From assembly GCF_000280055.1 (NCBI RefSeq), contig NZ_ALAB01000007.1, forward strand, positions 1 to 64,000: a stretch of 64,000 nucleotides of DNA, in the 5' to 3' direction. Positions 34,224 to 45,800 of the stretch are shown piece after piece. Below the pieces are notes generated by a model. It worked only from the letters and a program-made list of their open reading frames with translations, made no database searches and was not told where the DNA came from. The stretch comes from Alishewanella aestuarii B11. GTDB lineage: Bacteria > Pseudomonadota > Gammaproteobacteria > Enterobacterales > Alteromonadaceae. Numbering within the stretch: position 1 is the stretch's first letter; each line of letters starts with the position of its first letter. Both the position numbers and the translations under genes were made by a program.

Positions 34224-35578
34224 TGTCTGCGTTGTTGTGGAACCTGCTCAGTTTTGTCGTTGCCCTCGGTGTATTGGTTACCGTACATGAGTTCGGTCAT
34301 TTTTGGGTGGCACGCAAAAACGGTGTACTGGTAAAACGTTTTTCGATTGGTTTTGGCAAATCGTTATTTAGCTGGCGCGATCGTCAGGGTACTGAATTTG
34401 TGATAGCGGCTATTCCGCTGGGCGGCTATGTGCGGATGCTGGACGAGCGGATTGATCCGGTATTGCCGCAATTTCGGGATCTGGCGTTTAATCATAAGAC
34501 AGTGCGGCAACGGATGGCGATTATCGCTGCCGGACCAGGCGCTAACTTTATTTTTGCGATCTTTCTGTTGTGGTTGATGTATCTGATTGGCGTACCGGAA
34601 GTGAAACCGGTATTGGCAGGCGCAGCGCCGCAGTCTATCGCTTATCAGGCCGGGGTAAGACCGGATGAACAAATCCTGGCGATTAATGGCCGGCCAGTAC
34701 GGGATATCCGCAGCGCCAATCTGTTACTGGTTGAGCAGTTGGGGCGGCCGCAAATCCGCTTGCAACTGCAGCAGCGCCAGACGCTGGCTGAGCGCGAACT
34801 GGTATTAGATACCCGCAACTGGCAATTTAACCCTGACCAACAATCGGTGTTTCAAAGTCTTGGCTTAAAGATGCTGTTGCCGGAGGCGACAACAACGCTG
34901 GCGCAGATCGCACCTGATTCTGCCGCCGAGCGCGCCGGTCTGCAGGCTGGCGATACAGTATTGGCTATTGATGGTGAGACCATTAGCGAATGGTCGCAGC
35001 TGGAGCAACGGATCCGCAATAGCGCGGAGCGCGAGTTAGTGTTACAGATCAGCCGTGCCGGCGAGTTACTGGAATTGCGGGCTGTACCGCAATTAACCAC
35101 AGCGGCAGATGGCTTTAGTCAGGGCCTGTTAGGGGTAGTACCTCAGGTATCACCCTGGCCGGAAGGGCTGCTCTATACCCAACGTTATGGCATACTGGCC
35201 GCCATTGGCGAGGGTATAGCCCAAACCTGGCAGTTGACGCGCTTAAGCTTTGCGATGATTGGCAAGCTACTTACCGGCGATGTGTCGGTTAAGCATCTGA
35301 GCGGTCCTATTTCAATCGCGCAGGGGGCGGGTACTACGGCCAGTATTGGTTTGATTGCTTTTCTGTCCTTTATGGCACTTATTAGTGTCAACCTGGCGGT
35401 TATCAATTTATTGCCGCTGCCTATTTTGGATGGCGGCCATTTAATGTATCTTGTGGTGGAACTAATACGCGGTAAACCTGTCTCTGAGAGAGCGCAGGAA
35501 ATAGGTTTTCGCTTCGGTGCTTTAGTCCTGCTGATGTTAATGGGAATTGCGCTGCTCAACGATATTTCTCGTTTGTAA
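34223..35578 (+). CDS. rseP: Site-2 intramembrane protease RseP
   Basis: RseP cleaves anti-sigma factor RseA within the membrane to release sigma-E and clears signal peptides. The 451 residues have VHEFGHFWVARK (HExxH, near residue 21-25), two PDZ domains (about 115-190 and 210-285) and the second metal site LLPLPILDGGHLMYLVVELI near the C-terminus. It stands next to bamA, whose assembly status feeds this same stress response. Confidence 0.96.
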   Translation: MSALLWNLLSFVVALGVLVTVHEFGHFWVARKNGVLVKRFSIGFGKSLFSWRDRQGTEFVIAAIPLGGYVRMLDERIDPVLPQFRDLAFNHKTVRQRMAIIAAGPGANFIFAIFLLWLMYLIGVPEVKPVLAGAAPQSIAYQAGVRPDEQILAINGRPVRDIRSANLLLVEQLGRPQIRLQLQQRQTLAERELVLDTRNWQFNPDQQSVFQSLGLKMLLPEATTTLAQIAPDSAAERAGLQAGDTVLAIDGETISEWSQLEQRIRNSAERELVLQISRAGELLELRAVPQLTTAADGFSQGLLGVVPQVSPWPEGLLYTQRYGILAAIGEGIAQTWQLTRLSFAMIGKLLTGDVSVKHLSGPISIAQGAGTTASIGLIAFLSFMALISVNLAVINLLPLPILDGGHLMYLVVELIRGKPVSERAQEIGFRFGALVLLMLMGIALLNDISRL

Positions 35579-35604
35579 TAAACTAATCATAAGTAGTTCA
35601 AATA

Positions 35605-38097
35605 ATGACAATTAAGCGATTAGTAGCTGCGATCTTGCTTGCTACAGGCAGCCACTCAGTGTTTGCTGAAGAATCTTTTACGGTACAGGACATTCAGGTC
35701 GAAGGTCTGCAACGCGTTGCCTTGGGTGCGGCGCTAAATAATTTGCCTTTTACCATCGGTGACACCGTCAGCGACTATACCCTGTCCCGCAGTATCCGCA
35801 CGCTTTACAGTGCGGGTCACTTTGATGATATCCGGGTATTTCGTGATGGTAACACCGTCATTTACCGTCTGCGTGAACGGCCTACTATCAATAATATCGA
35901 GTTCAAAGGGAACAAAGATATTAAGGATGAACAGCTAACAGAAAGCTTAACCGGCAACCGTATCATAGTGGGTGAGCCACTGGATAAGACGATTCTGCGT
36001 AATATCGAGAATGGTTTAACCGAGTTTTACCATGGCGTCGGTAAGTATCAGGCCAAGGTTGAAGTTAAGGTGAATTACCTGCCGCGAAACCGGGTAAATC
36101 TGACTTTCGAGTTTGAAGAAGGTGATGCGGCCTCAGTACGGCAGATTAATATCGTCGGTAACAATATTTTCAGTAATGAAGAGTTGTTAAGCGTTGTTGA
36201 ATCGAAGCAGGATATGCCCTGGTGGCGGTTCTGGACTTCCGACCGCTATCAAAAACAAACGCTGCAGGGCGATATCGAAAAAATTAACAGCTACTACCTG
36301 GATCGTGGTTATCTGCGCTTTGGCGTAGAATCGTCTCAGGTCGCTGTCAGCCCCGATAAAACTTCAGTCTATGTCACACTCAACGTTACCGAAGGCGAGC
36401 AGTACAATATCAGTGATATTAACTTTGTCGGTGATTTGATTGGTCAGGAAGAAATTATCCGCGCCATAGTGCCGTTACAAAAAGGCCAACTGTATAACGG
36501 TGCCTTGGTCACCTTTACTGAAGAGAATATTGCCCGCGTGCTGGCGCGCTTTGGTTATGCGAATTCGCGGGTCCGTACGATCCCGAATATCAATGACGAT
36601 ACCAAAGAAGTCGCCTTGACCATCAGTGTCGATCCGGGCAAGCGGGTCTATGTCAGACGGATCGATGTTAAAGGTAACGCCAGCACTAAAGATGAAGTTA
36701 TTCGCCGTGAACTGCGGCAGATGGAAGGTGCCTGGTTATCAAATGATGCGCTGGAGTTATCAAAAGAGCGGATCCAACGCCTGATGTATATCGAAAAAGT
36801 GGATTTTGCCACCACTCCGGTCCCCGGTGTTGATGACTTAGTCGATATCGGCTTTACCATTAAAGAACAGCCATCAGGTAGTTTTAATGCCGGTATCTCT
36901 TACGGTAGTTTCCAGGGGTTGTCGTTCCAGATCGGTGTGGAGCAAAACAACTTCTTTGGTTCGGGTAATGCTGCTGGTATTAGTTTAAGCACTAACAAAT
37001 ACCAGAAGGGTGTCAGTTTATCTTTTACGGACCCGTATTTTACGCTGGATGGTGTCAGCCTGGGTGGCCAGTTATTCTATTCTGATCTCGACTACACCCG
37101 TGCCTCGTCTAACCTTGAAGCTTATAATCAACGTCGCTATGGCGTAGGTGCTAATATCGGTTATCCAATCAACGAATATAACCGCTTAAACTTTGGCGGT
37201 AATATTACGGTGAATAAGATTAATTCGATTAATGAATATGATCAGTTACGGCATTTCCGGGCCGTGTTAATTGATGCCCGTAATCCTGACGGCGGTTATA
37301 ACTTCACTAACTATGAACTCAGCGCGGGCTGGTTGCATAGTACGTTAAACCGTGGTTTGTTCCCCACGGCCGGCCGTATGGTAAGTTTAACTTTACGCGC
37401 TACCACGCCAAACTCAGATATTCAGTACTACAAAACATTGTTTGAGGCGCAGCAATATATTCCGCTAAGCCGCGATCATCAGTGGTCATTCCGCAGTAAG
37501 CTCGAGCTGGGCTATGGTAATGGTTATGGTAGCAAGAATGGCTATGACTTCACGCTGCCATTTACTGAGAATTTCTACGGTGGTGGTCAGAATATCCGTG
37601 GCTTTGAAAGCCGGATTATCGGTCCGCGAGCTATTTTCCGCTCCGCAACCTTTGTACCTGGGGTACCGGATCCTATTGGTGGTGGCAGCAGCTTCCCAAC
37701 TGATCCGCAAAACGACACTTATAATGTGTCGACCCGGTCAATTGGTGGCAATGCGATGGCGATGTTAACACTGGAGTTAATTACGCCGACGCCATTTTTG
37801 AAAGAGGAAAATCGCAATTCAGTACGTACCAGTATTTTCATCGACGCTGGTAATGTCTGGGATACAGAATTTGATATTAATCGCTATGCCAATTTGGTAC
37901 AGTTGCGTAGTGAAAACAGCCGTGAGCCTTTGCTTGTGGATTATTCTGATCCTAGTCTGATCCGCGCCACGGCGGGGGTTTCGGTACAATGGATTTCGCC
38001 AATGGGCCCTCTCACCTTCAGCCTGGCGAAGATCATCAAAAAGTACGAAGGCGATTTACAAGAAAACTTTAGTTTCAATATCGGTACAACATTCTAA
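35605..38097 (+). CDS. bamA: Outer membrane protein assembly factor BamA
   Basis: BamA is the central barrel of the BAM complex that inserts outer-membrane proteins. The 830-residue precursor has a signal peptide cut after SVFA, five POTRA domains (about 24-425, beginning FTVQDIQVEGLQRV) and a C-terminal 16-strand barrel. The loop-6 type motif VRGF occurs as IRGFESR, and the protein ends in a typical aromatic strand (FSFNIGTTF). skp follows within 20 bp. Confidence 0.97.
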   Translation: MTIKRLVAAILLATGSHSVFAEESFTVQDIQVEGLQRVALGAALNNLPFTIGDTVSDYTLSRSIRTLYSAGHFDDIRVFRDGNTVIYRLRERPTINNIEFKGNKDIKDEQLTESLTGNRIIVGEPLDKTILRNIENGLTEFYHGVGKYQAKVEVKVNYLPRNRVNLTFEFEEGDAASVRQINIVGNNIFSNEELLSVVESKQDMPWWRFWTSDRYQKQTLQGDIEKINSYYLDRGYLRFGVESSQVAVSPDKTSVYVTLNVTEGEQYNISDINFVGDLIGQEEIIRAIVPLQKGQLYNGALVTFTEENIARVLARFGYANSRVRTIPNINDDTKEVALTISVDPGKRVYVRRIDVKGNASTKDEVIRRELRQMEGAWLSNDALELSKERIQRLMYIEKVDFATTPVPGVDDLVDIGFTIKEQPSGSFNAGISYGSFQGLSFQIGVEQNNFFGSGNAAGISLSTNKYQKGVSLSFTDPYFTLDGVSLGGQLFYSDLDYTRASSNLEAYNQRRYGVGANIGYPINEYNRLNFGGNITVNKINSINEYDQLRHFRAVLIDARNPDGGYNFTNYELSAGWLHSTLNRGLFPTAGRMVSLTLRATTPNSDIQYYKTLFEAQQYIPLSRDHQWSFRSKLELGYGNGYGSKNGYDFTLPFTENFYGGGQNIRGFESRIIGPRAIFRSATFVPGVPDPIGGGSSFPTDPQNDTYNVSTRSIGGNAMAMLTLELITPTPFLKEENRNSVRTSIFIDAGNVWDTEFDINRYANLVQLRSENSREPLLVDYSDPSLIRATAGVSVQWISPMGPLTFSLAKIIKKYEGDLQENFSFNIGTTF

Positions 38098-38115
38098 AAC
38101 ATGACGGGAATCAAG

Positions 38116-38634
38116 ATGTTTAACAGTAATTTATTTAAGTCTGCAGTCTTCGTAGTCGCGACAATGTTAGCTGCTGGCAGCCTGCAAGCAAAAGAAGTAA
38201 AAATCGGTTTCGTTGATGTACAGGCGGTTGCCGCCAGCATCCCGCAATCACAGCAAGTACAGGAAACTATCCGCACTGAATTCGCCGCGCGGATTGAACA
38301 AGTTAACAAGCTGGAACGTGATATCAATTTCAATATGGAAAAGGCGCGTCGTGACGGCCCAACCATGAGCGAAAAGCAACAGCAAGAACTGGCAGAAGCT
38401 ATCAACAAGCAGCGTCAGCAATACGAAGAACTGGCCCGCCCATTGGATGAGCAAATTCGTCAGCGTCAGAACGAAGAGCGCAATCGTATTCTGGGTCTGA
38501 TCAAAACCGCTATTGATGCTGTCGCTGAGCGCGAGAAATTCGATGTGGTATTAAACGCCAATGCTGCGGTGTATGCGAAACCAGAATATGACCTGTCTGA
38601 AAAAGTTATTCAGCAGGTTGGCAGAGCGAACTAA
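38116..38634 (+). CDS. skp: Periplasmic chaperone Skp/OmpH family
   Basis: Skp escorts unfolded outer-membrane proteins across the periplasm to BamA. The start at 38116 gives MFNSNLFKSAVFVVATMLAA with cleavage after LQA; an in-frame ATG at 38101 would add five residues. The mature 150 residues begin KEVKIGFVDVQAVAASIPQS and form long charged coiled-coil arms (about 50-120). It lies between bamA and lpxD, as usual. Confidence 0.94.
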   Translation: MFNSNLFKSAVFVVATMLAAGSLQAKEVKIGFVDVQAVAASIPQSQQVQETIRTEFAARIEQVNKLERDINFNMEKARRDGPTMSEKQQQELAEAINKQRQQYEELARPLDEQIRQRQNEERNRILGLIKTAIDAVAEREKFDVVLNANAAVYAKPEYDLSEKVIQQVGRAN

Positions 38635-38637
38635 ACT

Positions 38638-39693
38638 GTGATTTTATTATCTGTCTTAGCTGAAAAGCTGAACGCAGAGCTGATTGGAAACGCCGCTTGC
38701 GGCGTTTCTGCTGTTGCGTCCCTGGAAAATGCCGCAGCAGGTGAACTCAGTTTTCTGTCAAATAGTAAGTATCGTCCTTTTCTGTCCGAAACCAATGCCA
38801 CTGCGGTTTTGATAAAAGCCGATGATGTGCCCTTTGTTGCGCCTGGCGTTAATGTGTTAGTGGTTGCCGATCCGTACGTTGCCTTTGCTAAGGCGGCGCA
38901 GTTATTGGATACCACGCCGGCCAGCGCGCAAACAGGTATTCACCCGACGGCCGTTATCGACCCCAGTGCCCACATTGCTGCTGATGCCGCCATCGGTGCC
39001 AAGGCCGTGATCTCAGCACAGGCGGTCATTGGTGCCGGTGCGCAGATTGGTGCCGGTTGCTTTATCGGTGAAGGGGCCGAGATTGGTGCCGCGACCAAAG
39101 TGTGGGCCAATGTTGCTATCTATCATCGTGTTAAGATTGGCCAGCGTTGCGTGATCCAAAGTGGTGCCGTGATCGGTGCCGATGGCTTTGGTTTTGCCAA
39201 TGAACGTGGCCGCTGGCTAAAAATTCCACAGACCGGTTCGGTTCGGATCGGTGATGATTGTGAAATTGGCGCCAACACCTGTATCGACCGTGGCGCTATT
39301 GAAGATACGCTAATTGGCAATAATGTGATTATCGATAACCTCTGCCAAATTGCCCATAACGTGAAGATTGGTGACCATACAGCTATCGCTGGTTGTACCA
39401 CTGTTGCCGGCAGTACTACTATCGGCCGATACTGTATAATAGGCGGCGCTGCCGTCATTAACGGTCATATTGAAATTTGTGATGGTGCCCAGGTTTCCGG
39501 TATGGCGATGTTAATGAAACCGGTAACAGAAAAAGGCGTCTATACTTCAGGTTTACCAGCCACGACCAATGCCGAATGGCGTCGTAACACGGCGAAATTA
39601 CGGCAGATTGATCAGCTGTATCAGCGGGTTAAACAACTAGAAAAACAATTTGCAGCCAGTGGTGAAGACGCCCCTGCTGCCACAGAGGATTAA
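38638..39693 (+). CDS. lpxD: UDP-3-O-(3-hydroxyacyl)glucosamine N-acyltransferase
   Basis: LpxD adds the second hydroxyacyl chain in lipid A synthesis. The 351-residue protein has an N-terminal uridine-binding domain ([20 protein letters not shown]) and a left-handed beta-helix of hexapeptide repeats (about 105-300, for example [14 protein letters not shown]). The catalytic His lies in [20 protein letters not shown]-terminal helix follows. The start is GTG 38638, three bases after skp. Confidence 0.96.
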   Translation: MILLSVLAEKLNAELIGNAACGVSAVASLENAAAGELSFLSNSKYRPFLSETNATAVLIKADDVPFVAPGVNVLVVADPYVAFAKAAQLLDTTPASAQTGIHPTAVIDPSAHIAADAAIGAKAVISAQAVIGAGAQIGAGCFIGEGAEIGAATKVWANVAIYHRVKIGQRCVIQSGAVIGADGFGFANERGRWLKIPQTGSVRIGDDCEIGANTCIDRGAIEDTLIGNNVIIDNLCQIAHNVKIGDHTAIAGCTTVAGSTTIGRYCIIGGAAVINGHIEICDGAQVSGMAMLMKPVTEKGVYTSGLPATTNAEWRRNTAKLRQIDQLYQRVKQLEKQFAASGEDAPAATED

Positions 39694-39695
39694 TT

Positions 39696-40148
39696 TTGGC
39701 TAATCAACTTAATAGCCTGGATATTCAGGAAATTATGGCATTGTTGCCGCATCGTTATCCGTTTTTGTTAATTGATAAAGTGCTGGATTATACGCCGGGT
39801 GAAAGTCTGACCGCGGTGAAAAATGTCACCATGAATGAGCCGGTATTTACCGGGCATTTCCCGGGGATGCCAATTTTCCCGGGCGTACTGATTCTGGAAG
39901 CCCTGGCGCAAGCTACCGGTATTCTGGGTTTTAAAACCGTCACAGAGCGTAGCGACAACGAGCTGTATTTGTTTGCGGCCATTGATGAAGCGCGCTTTAA
40001 AAAGCCGGTAGTACCAGGTGATACCATGATCCTGGAAGTGAAGTTCCTTAAGGAGCGGCGGAACATGTGGAAATTCTATGGCGAAGCCAAGGTCGACGGC
40101 CAGGTAGTGTGCTGCGCTGAACTGATGTGTGCCAGAAGAGAGATGTAA
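39696..40148 (+). CDS. fabZ: 3-hydroxyacyl-[acyl-carrier-protein] dehydratase FabZ
   Basis: FabZ dehydrates beta-hydroxyacyl-ACP and competes with lipid A synthesis for the same precursor pool. The 150-residue hot-dog fold protein carries [16 protein letters not shown], the catalytic His in [12 protein letters not shown] and the Glu in LEALAQATG. The start is TTG 39696, two bases after lpxD, and lpxA begins one base after its stop. Confidence 0.97.
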   Translation: MANQLNSLDIQEIMALLPHRYPFLLIDKVLDYTPGESLTAVKNVTMNEPVFTGHFPGMPIFPGVLILEALAQATGILGFKTVTERSDNELYLFAAIDEARFKKPVVPGDTMILEVKFLKERRNMWKFYGEAKVDGQVVCCAELMCARREM

Positions 40149-40149
40149 C

Positions 40150-40920
40150 GTGATCCATGCTACCGCGGTAATTGAAGCAAGCGCTAAAATTGGTCAGAAC
40201 GTAAAAGTTGGCCCCTTTTGTTATGTCGGCCATGATGTCGAACTGGGTGATGACTGTGTATTAGAATCGCATGTCGCCATCAAAGGACCGTCAAAGATTG
40301 GTAAAGGTAATCACTTTTATCAATTTGCCAGTATTGGTGAAGCCTGTCAGGATAAAAAATATAAGGGTGAGCCAACGGAGTTAGTGATTGGCGACTATAA
40401 CGTATTCCGTGAGGGCTGTTCGGTGCACCGCGGTACAGTGCAGGATAAAGGCCAGACCATCATCGGAAGCCATAACCTGTTTATGAATACCACCCATGTC
40501 GCGCATGACTGTGTGATTGGCAGTCATGTTATTTTTGCCAGTGGCGCGCAGGCGGCCGGTCATGTGCATATTGGTGATTGGGCGATCTTAGGCGGTATGA
40601 CTGGGGTGCATCAGTTTGTGCATATCGGTGCCCATAGTTTCTGCGGTGGCGGCTCTATTGTGCTGAAAGATGTGCCGCCATACCTGATGGTGCATGGTTC
40701 ACCTTGTGTGCCGGCAGGCATGAATACCGAAGGTTTAAAGCGCCGCGGTTTTAACGCTGACGTGCTGTTAGAACTGCGTCGGGCTTATAAAGAGGTTTAT
40801 CGTAAAGGCCAGACGGTGCCAGAAGCGCTGGCGGCATTAGCTGATAAAGCGGAACAGGTACCCGAGTTAAAAGTCTTTACCGATTTTATCGCCAATGCCA
40901 GCCGTGGTATTGTGCGTTAA
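40150..40920 (+). CDS. lpxA: UDP-N-acetylglucosamine acyltransferase
   Basis: LpxA starts lipid A synthesis by transferring a hydroxyacyl chain to UDP-GlcNAc. GTG 40150 is chosen because it gives MIHATAVIEASAKIGQNVKV, matching LpxA N-termini; a longer frame from 40129 overlaps fabZ and is not family-like. The 256 residues form a hexapeptide beta-helix, with catalytic His in NTTHVAHDCVIGSH, and a C-terminal helical domain. A terminator follows, so lpxB is in a new unit. Confidence 0.95.
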   Translation: MIHATAVIEASAKIGQNVKVGPFCYVGHDVELGDDCVLESHVAIKGPSKIGKGNHFYQFASIGEACQDKKYKGEPTELVIGDYNVFREGCSVHRGTVQDKGQTIIGSHNLFMNTTHVAHDCVIGSHVIFASGAQAAGHVHIGDWAILGGMTGVHQFVHIGAHSFCGGGSIVLKDVPPYLMVHGSPCVPAGMNTEGLKRRGFNADVLLELRRAYKEVYRKGQTVPEALAALADKAEQVPELKVFTDFIANASRGIVR

Positions 40921-40937
40921 CGCTTACTGTAGCTTAG

Positions 40938-40972
40938 AAAGCGCGCTTTAATGGCGCGTTTTTTATTTGAAG
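40938..40972 (+). terminator. Rho-independent terminator after lpxA
   Basis: AAAGCGCGC pairs with GCGCGTTTT (one G-T pair) across a short loop and leads into a T-run. It ends the uppS-lpxA chain before lpxB. Confidence 0.75.
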
Positions 40973-41064
40973 GTTTAACTCGCCGTCACGAGCCGTTAAG
41001 ATAGCAAACCTTTCTAAGAATAATAGCGTGACGCTTAGCACAGAACTCAGGAAAAGACCGCCGG

Positions 41065-42216
41065 ATGATGGTTCAACAGACACCCCCGTTAAAAATTGCG
41101 CTGATTGCCGGTGAGCATTCCGGAGATATTCTCGGTGCCGATTTGATTACAGCGCTAAAACAGCGCTACCCGGATGCAGAGTTTTTTGGTATTGGCGGCC
41201 CGCGGATGCAGGCACTCGGCTTTCGGGCCTTGTTCGAAATGGAAGAGCTGGCGGTGATGGGGTTGGTCGAAGTATTGGGCCGGCTCAGACGCTTGCTGCA
41301 AATTAAGAAAGACATCACAGCCGCTATTCTGGCTGAGCAACCCGCAGTATTTATCGGTATCGATGCACCGGACTTTAATCTGCCGGTCGAGTTGGCATTA
41401 AAGCAACAAGGCATTAAAACCGTGCATTATGTCAGCCCTTCGGTCTGGGCCTGGCGCCATAAACGGATTTTTAAAATTGCCAAAGCCACCAATATGGTGT
41501 TATCGCTATTACCCTTTGAAAAAGCCTTTTACGACCGCTATCAGGTGCCTTGTACCTTTGTCGGCCATACCCTTGCTGACAGCATGCCGCTAACGGTAGA
41601 TAAAACCACGGCCAAAGCCGAATTGGGACTAGATCCGTTAAGGCCAGTGCTGGCGATTATGCCAGGCAGCCGGACTAATGAAATCAAACTGCTGGCGCCG
41701 GATTTTCTAAAAGCTGCAGCGTCGCTGCAACAGCAAAATCCACAGTTACAGCTGGTGACCAATATGGTCACCGCCGAAAAAGCGGCGCTTTGGCAAAGTA
41801 TTAAAGCGCAGGTGGCGCCTGAGCTTGAGATCAGCGAATTTACCGGCCAGGCGCGGCAGGTATTACTGGCCGCAGACAGCACCTTTATTGCTTCCGGCAC
41901 CGCGACTTTAGAAGCCATGTTAGCAAAATGCGCGATGGTCGTAGGCTACCGCACCAACTGGCTAACCTATCAGATCGCCAAGCGACTGGTGAAACTGCAG
42001 CATGTCAGCCTGCCAAATTTACTGGCTGGACGTGAGCTGGTGACTGAACTGCTACAGGATGCCTTAACAGTACCGGCCTTGCTGCAGGCGATGCAACCGC
42101 TGGTCGCGGGTGCACCAGAGGCATTGCTGGCCGAATATCAGAGCTTACATCAGGTATTGCGTCAGAATGCCAGTCAGGTTGCCGCCGCAACCATCGCTGA
42201 GGTGATGGCGCCATGA
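41065..42216 (+). CDS. lpxB: Lipid-A-disaccharide synthase
   Basis: LpxB joins lipid X and UDP-diacylglucosamine to the beta-1,6 disaccharide. The 383-residue glycosyltransferase shows [31 protein letters not shown], the region [15 protein letters not shown] and the nucleotide-binding [15 protein letters not shown]. The ATG at 41065 is followed by a second at 41068; either may be used. It overlaps rnhB by 4 bp. Confidence 0.96.
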   Translation: MMVQQTPPLKIALIAGEHSGDILGADLITALKQRYPDAEFFGIGGPRMQALGFRALFEMEELAVMGLVEVLGRLRRLLQIKKDITAAILAEQPAVFIGIDAPDFNLPVELALKQQGIKTVHYVSPSVWAWRHKRIFKIAKATNMVLSLLPFEKAFYDRYQVPCTFVGHTLADSMPLTVDKTTAKAELGLDPLRPVLAIMPGSRTNEIKLLAPDFLKAAASLQQQNPQLQLVTNMVTAEKAALWQSIKAQVAPELEISEFTGQARQVLLAADSTFIASGTATLEAMLAKCAMVVGYRTNWLTYQIAKRLVKLQHVSLPNLLAGRELVTELLQDALTVPALLQAMQPLVAGAPEALLAEYQSLHQVLRQNASQVAAATIAEVMAP

Positions 42217-42815
42217 GTTATCAAAGGCCCGACGTTAAGTTAATCGCTGGTGTCGATGAAGTAGGGCGCGGCCCTCTAATTGGTGCTGTGGTAACGGCAG
42301 CAGTGATTCTGGATCCGGCACAGCCGATCCTGGGATTAAATGACTCAAAAAAACTGACCGAGAAAAAGCGTCAGCTGCTCGCTGAAGAAATTAAAGCCAA
42401 GGCGCTGTGCTGGGCGCTGGGCCGGGCCGAGCCGGCGGAAATTGACCAGCTAAATATCCTGAATGCCACCATGCTGGCGATGCAGCGCGCAGTGGCCGCT
42501 TTGGCGATCCAGCCACAGTGGGTGCTGATTGATGGTAACCGTTGTCCGGCGCTTGCGATGCCGTCCAGTGCCGTCGTCAAAGGTGATAGTCTGGTAGCGG
42601 AAATCAGTGCCGCCTCGATTCTGGCCAAGGTAGCGCGCGACCAGGAAATGGCCGACTTGGATCAGCTGTACCCACAGTTTGGTTTTGCCGCCCATAAAGG
42701 TTATCCAACTGCGGCACACCTGCAAGCCATTAGCGAACACGGCATTTTGCCGGCGCACCGGCGCAGCTTTAAACCGGTGCGGCTGATCGCTGAGCAGCTG
42801 GAGGCCAGTCGCTGA
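42213..42815 (+). CDS. rnhB: Ribonuclease HII
   Basis: RNase HII removes ribonucleotides from DNA and RNA-DNA hybrids. The 200-residue protein has [21 protein letters not shown] with the catalytic DExGRG, the [22 protein letters not shown] segment and [17 protein letters not shown]. It overlaps lpxB by ATGA and dnaE by one base (TGATG), so lpxB-rnhB-dnaE is tightly coupled. Confidence 0.97.
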   Translation: MSYQRPDVKLIAGVDEVGRGPLIGAVVTAAVILDPAQPILGLNDSKKLTEKKRQLLAEEIKAKALCWALGRAEPAEIDQLNILNATMLAMQRAVAALAIQPQWVLIDGNRCPALAMPSSAVVKGDSLVAEISAASILAKVARDQEMADLDQLYPQFGFAAHKGYPTAAHLQAISEHGILPAHRRSFKPVRLIAEQLEASR

Positions 42816-45800
42816 TGAGTGAACCGCGTTTTATCCATTTACGGGTGCATAGCGACTTTTCAATGGTCGATGGCCTGGCCAAAACGAAACCTATTATCAA
42901 AGCGGCGGCAGCGCAGGGTATGCCTGCCTTGGCGCTGACCGATCAGATGAACTTCTGTGGCTTGGTGCGTTTTTACAGTACCGCGCATGAAGCAGGCATC
43001 AAACCGATTATCGGCGTCGATTGCTGGGTGCTACATCCGCTGTTCCCGGGTGAAAGCAGCCGGTTGCTGCTATTAGCAGCGGACAATGCTGGTTATCAGA
43101 ATTTAACCCAGCTGATATCTAAAGCTTATTTGCGTGGCCATGTCGATGGCAAGCCACAGCTGGAGCATGACTGGCTGGCCGAGCACAGCAGCGGCATTAT
43201 TGTATTATCCGGTGGCAAAGATGGCCCGCTGGGCAAAGCCTTACTAAAAGAAAATCCGCACAGTGTCAGAGCGCTGGTGGATTTTTATCAGCAGTATTTT
43301 GCAGAGCGGTTCTATCTGGAGCTGATACGCACTAATCGCCCGGATGAAGAGCGGTATTTACAAAAGGCGGTGCTACTGGCCGAGACTGAGCAGTTACCGG
43401 TGGTGGCGACCAATGAAGTCGTATTTTTAAAGCCGGAAGACTTTGCCGCCCATGAGATCCGGGTGGCTATTCATGATGGTTTTACGCTGGATGATAAGCG
43501 CCGGCCAAAAAATTACTCCGCAGAACAATATCTGCGTAGCAGCGAGGAGATGGCCGAGCTGTTTGCCGATCTGCCGGAAGCGCTGGAAAACAGCGTGGAA
43601 ATTGCCAAACGCTGTAATGTCACCATCCGGCTCGGGGAATACTTCCTGCCCGCCTTTCCGACCGGCGGCTTGTCGGATGCCGATTATCTGGTACTGAAAT
43701 CACGTGAGGGTCTGGAGCAGCGCTTATTACAGCTGTTCCCGGATGAGCAGGTCAGGGCAGCGCGGCGCGGCGAATATGACGAGCGGCTACAGATTGAACT
43801 CGATGTGATTAACCAGATGGGCTTTCCTGGCTACTTCCTGGTGGTAATGGAGTTTATCCAGTGGAGTAAGGATAATGATATTCCGGTAGGCCCGGGGCGG
43901 GGGTCCGGCGCCGGCTCGCTGGTGGCCTATGCGCTAAAGATCACGGATTTGGATCCACTTGAGTTTGACCTGCTATTCGAACGCTTTCTAAACCCGGAGC
44001 GGGTATCGATGCCAGACTTCGACGTCGACTTCTGTATGGATCGCCGCGATGAGGTGATCGACCACGTCGCCGAGCTGTATGGCCGCGAAGCGGTGTCACA
44101 GATTATTACGTTCGGTACTATGGCAGCCAAGGCGGTGATCCGCGATGTTGGCCGGGTACTGGGCCATCCTTATGGCTTTGTCGATCGCATTTCGAAACTG
44201 ATCCCGCCGACGCCCGGCATGACGCTGGAGCAAGCCTTTAAAGAAGAGCCACGCCTGCCCGAGCTGTATGACTCGGATGAAGAAGTCCGCGATCTGATTG
44301 ATATGGCGCGCCGGCTGGAAGGTGTAACCCGTAATGCCGGTAAGCATGCTGGTGGTGTGGTGATAGCCCCGACCAAGATTACTGATTTTTCACCGCTGTA
44401 TTGCGACGAGCATGGTCAGAACCCGGTTACCCAGTTTGATAAAAACGATGTGGAATATGCCGGCCTGGTCAAATTCGACTTCCTCGGCCTGCGCACCCTG
44501 ACCATTTTGCAGTGGGCGGTGAATATGGCCAATGCCCGGCTGCGCAAGGAAGGCAAGCCGCTGGTCGATATCAACAGCATCCCGCTGCAGGATAGCAAAA
44601 GCTATCAGATGTTGATGCGGGCCGATACCACAGCGGTATTCCAGCTGGAATCGCGTGGCATGAAAGATCTGATCCGCCGTCTGCAACCGGACTGCTTCGA
44701 AGATATGATTGCATTGGTGGCATTATTCCGGCCGGGGCCGCTGCAGTCGGGCATGGTAGATAACTTTATCGACCGTAAACGCGGCCGAGAAGAAATCTCC
44801 TATCCGGATGCGACCTGGCAGCATGAGTCGTTAAAACCCATTCTGGAACCGACCTACGGTATTATCCTGTATCAGGAACAGGTGATGCAGATTGCCCAGG
44901 TCTTGTCCGGCTATTCACTTGGTGGTGCCGACTTATTACGTCGTGCCATGGGTAAGAAAAAGCCGGAGGAAATGGCCAAGCAGCGTGATACCTTCCGCGA
45001 CGGGGCGGTACAAAACGGTATTGACCCCGAGCTGGCGATGAAAATCTTCGATTTGGTAGAGAAATTTGCCGGTTATGGCTTTAACAAGTCACACTCGGCT
45101 GCCTATGCACTGGTCTCCTACCAAACGCTGTGGATGAAAGCGCATTACCCGGCTGAGTTTATGGCCGCCGTAATGTCGGCTGATATGGACAATACCGACA
45201 AGATCGTAACCCTGGTTGATGAGTGTGAGCGGATGCAGCTGACGCTGATCCCGCCGGATGTCAATACCGGCCAGTACAAGTTTACCGTTAACGAGCAGGG
45301 GCATATTGTTTACGGTATCGGCGCTATTAAAGGGGTCGGTGAAGGCCCGATTGAAGCCATTATTGAAGCGCGTAATCAGCATGGCAGCTTTAGCGACCTG
45401 TTTGATTTCTGTGCCAAGGTCGATTTAAAGCGGCTGAACAAAAGGGTGATGGAAAAACTGATCCTGTCTGGCGCCATGGACCGCCTCGGCCCGCCACTGG
45501 CTAAAGGTCAGCATGCCGGTCCGCAGCGGGCTATTTTGATGGCTAATCTGGAAGAGGCGATGCGGGCGGCGGAGCAACATGCCAAGGCGCAGGCGGTAGG
45601 GCAGGACGACCTGTTTGGCTTATTGGCAGCAGATACTGACAGCAGTAGCAGTAGCTATAAGCTGGTACCGCTGTGGCCGGATGAAATTTGGCTGGATGGC
45701 GAGCGGGAGACGCTGGGCTTATATTTAACCGGCCATCCGATCAATCGCTATCGCGACGAGCTAAAGCATTACGTGAACTGCCGGCTGGTTGAATTGCAGC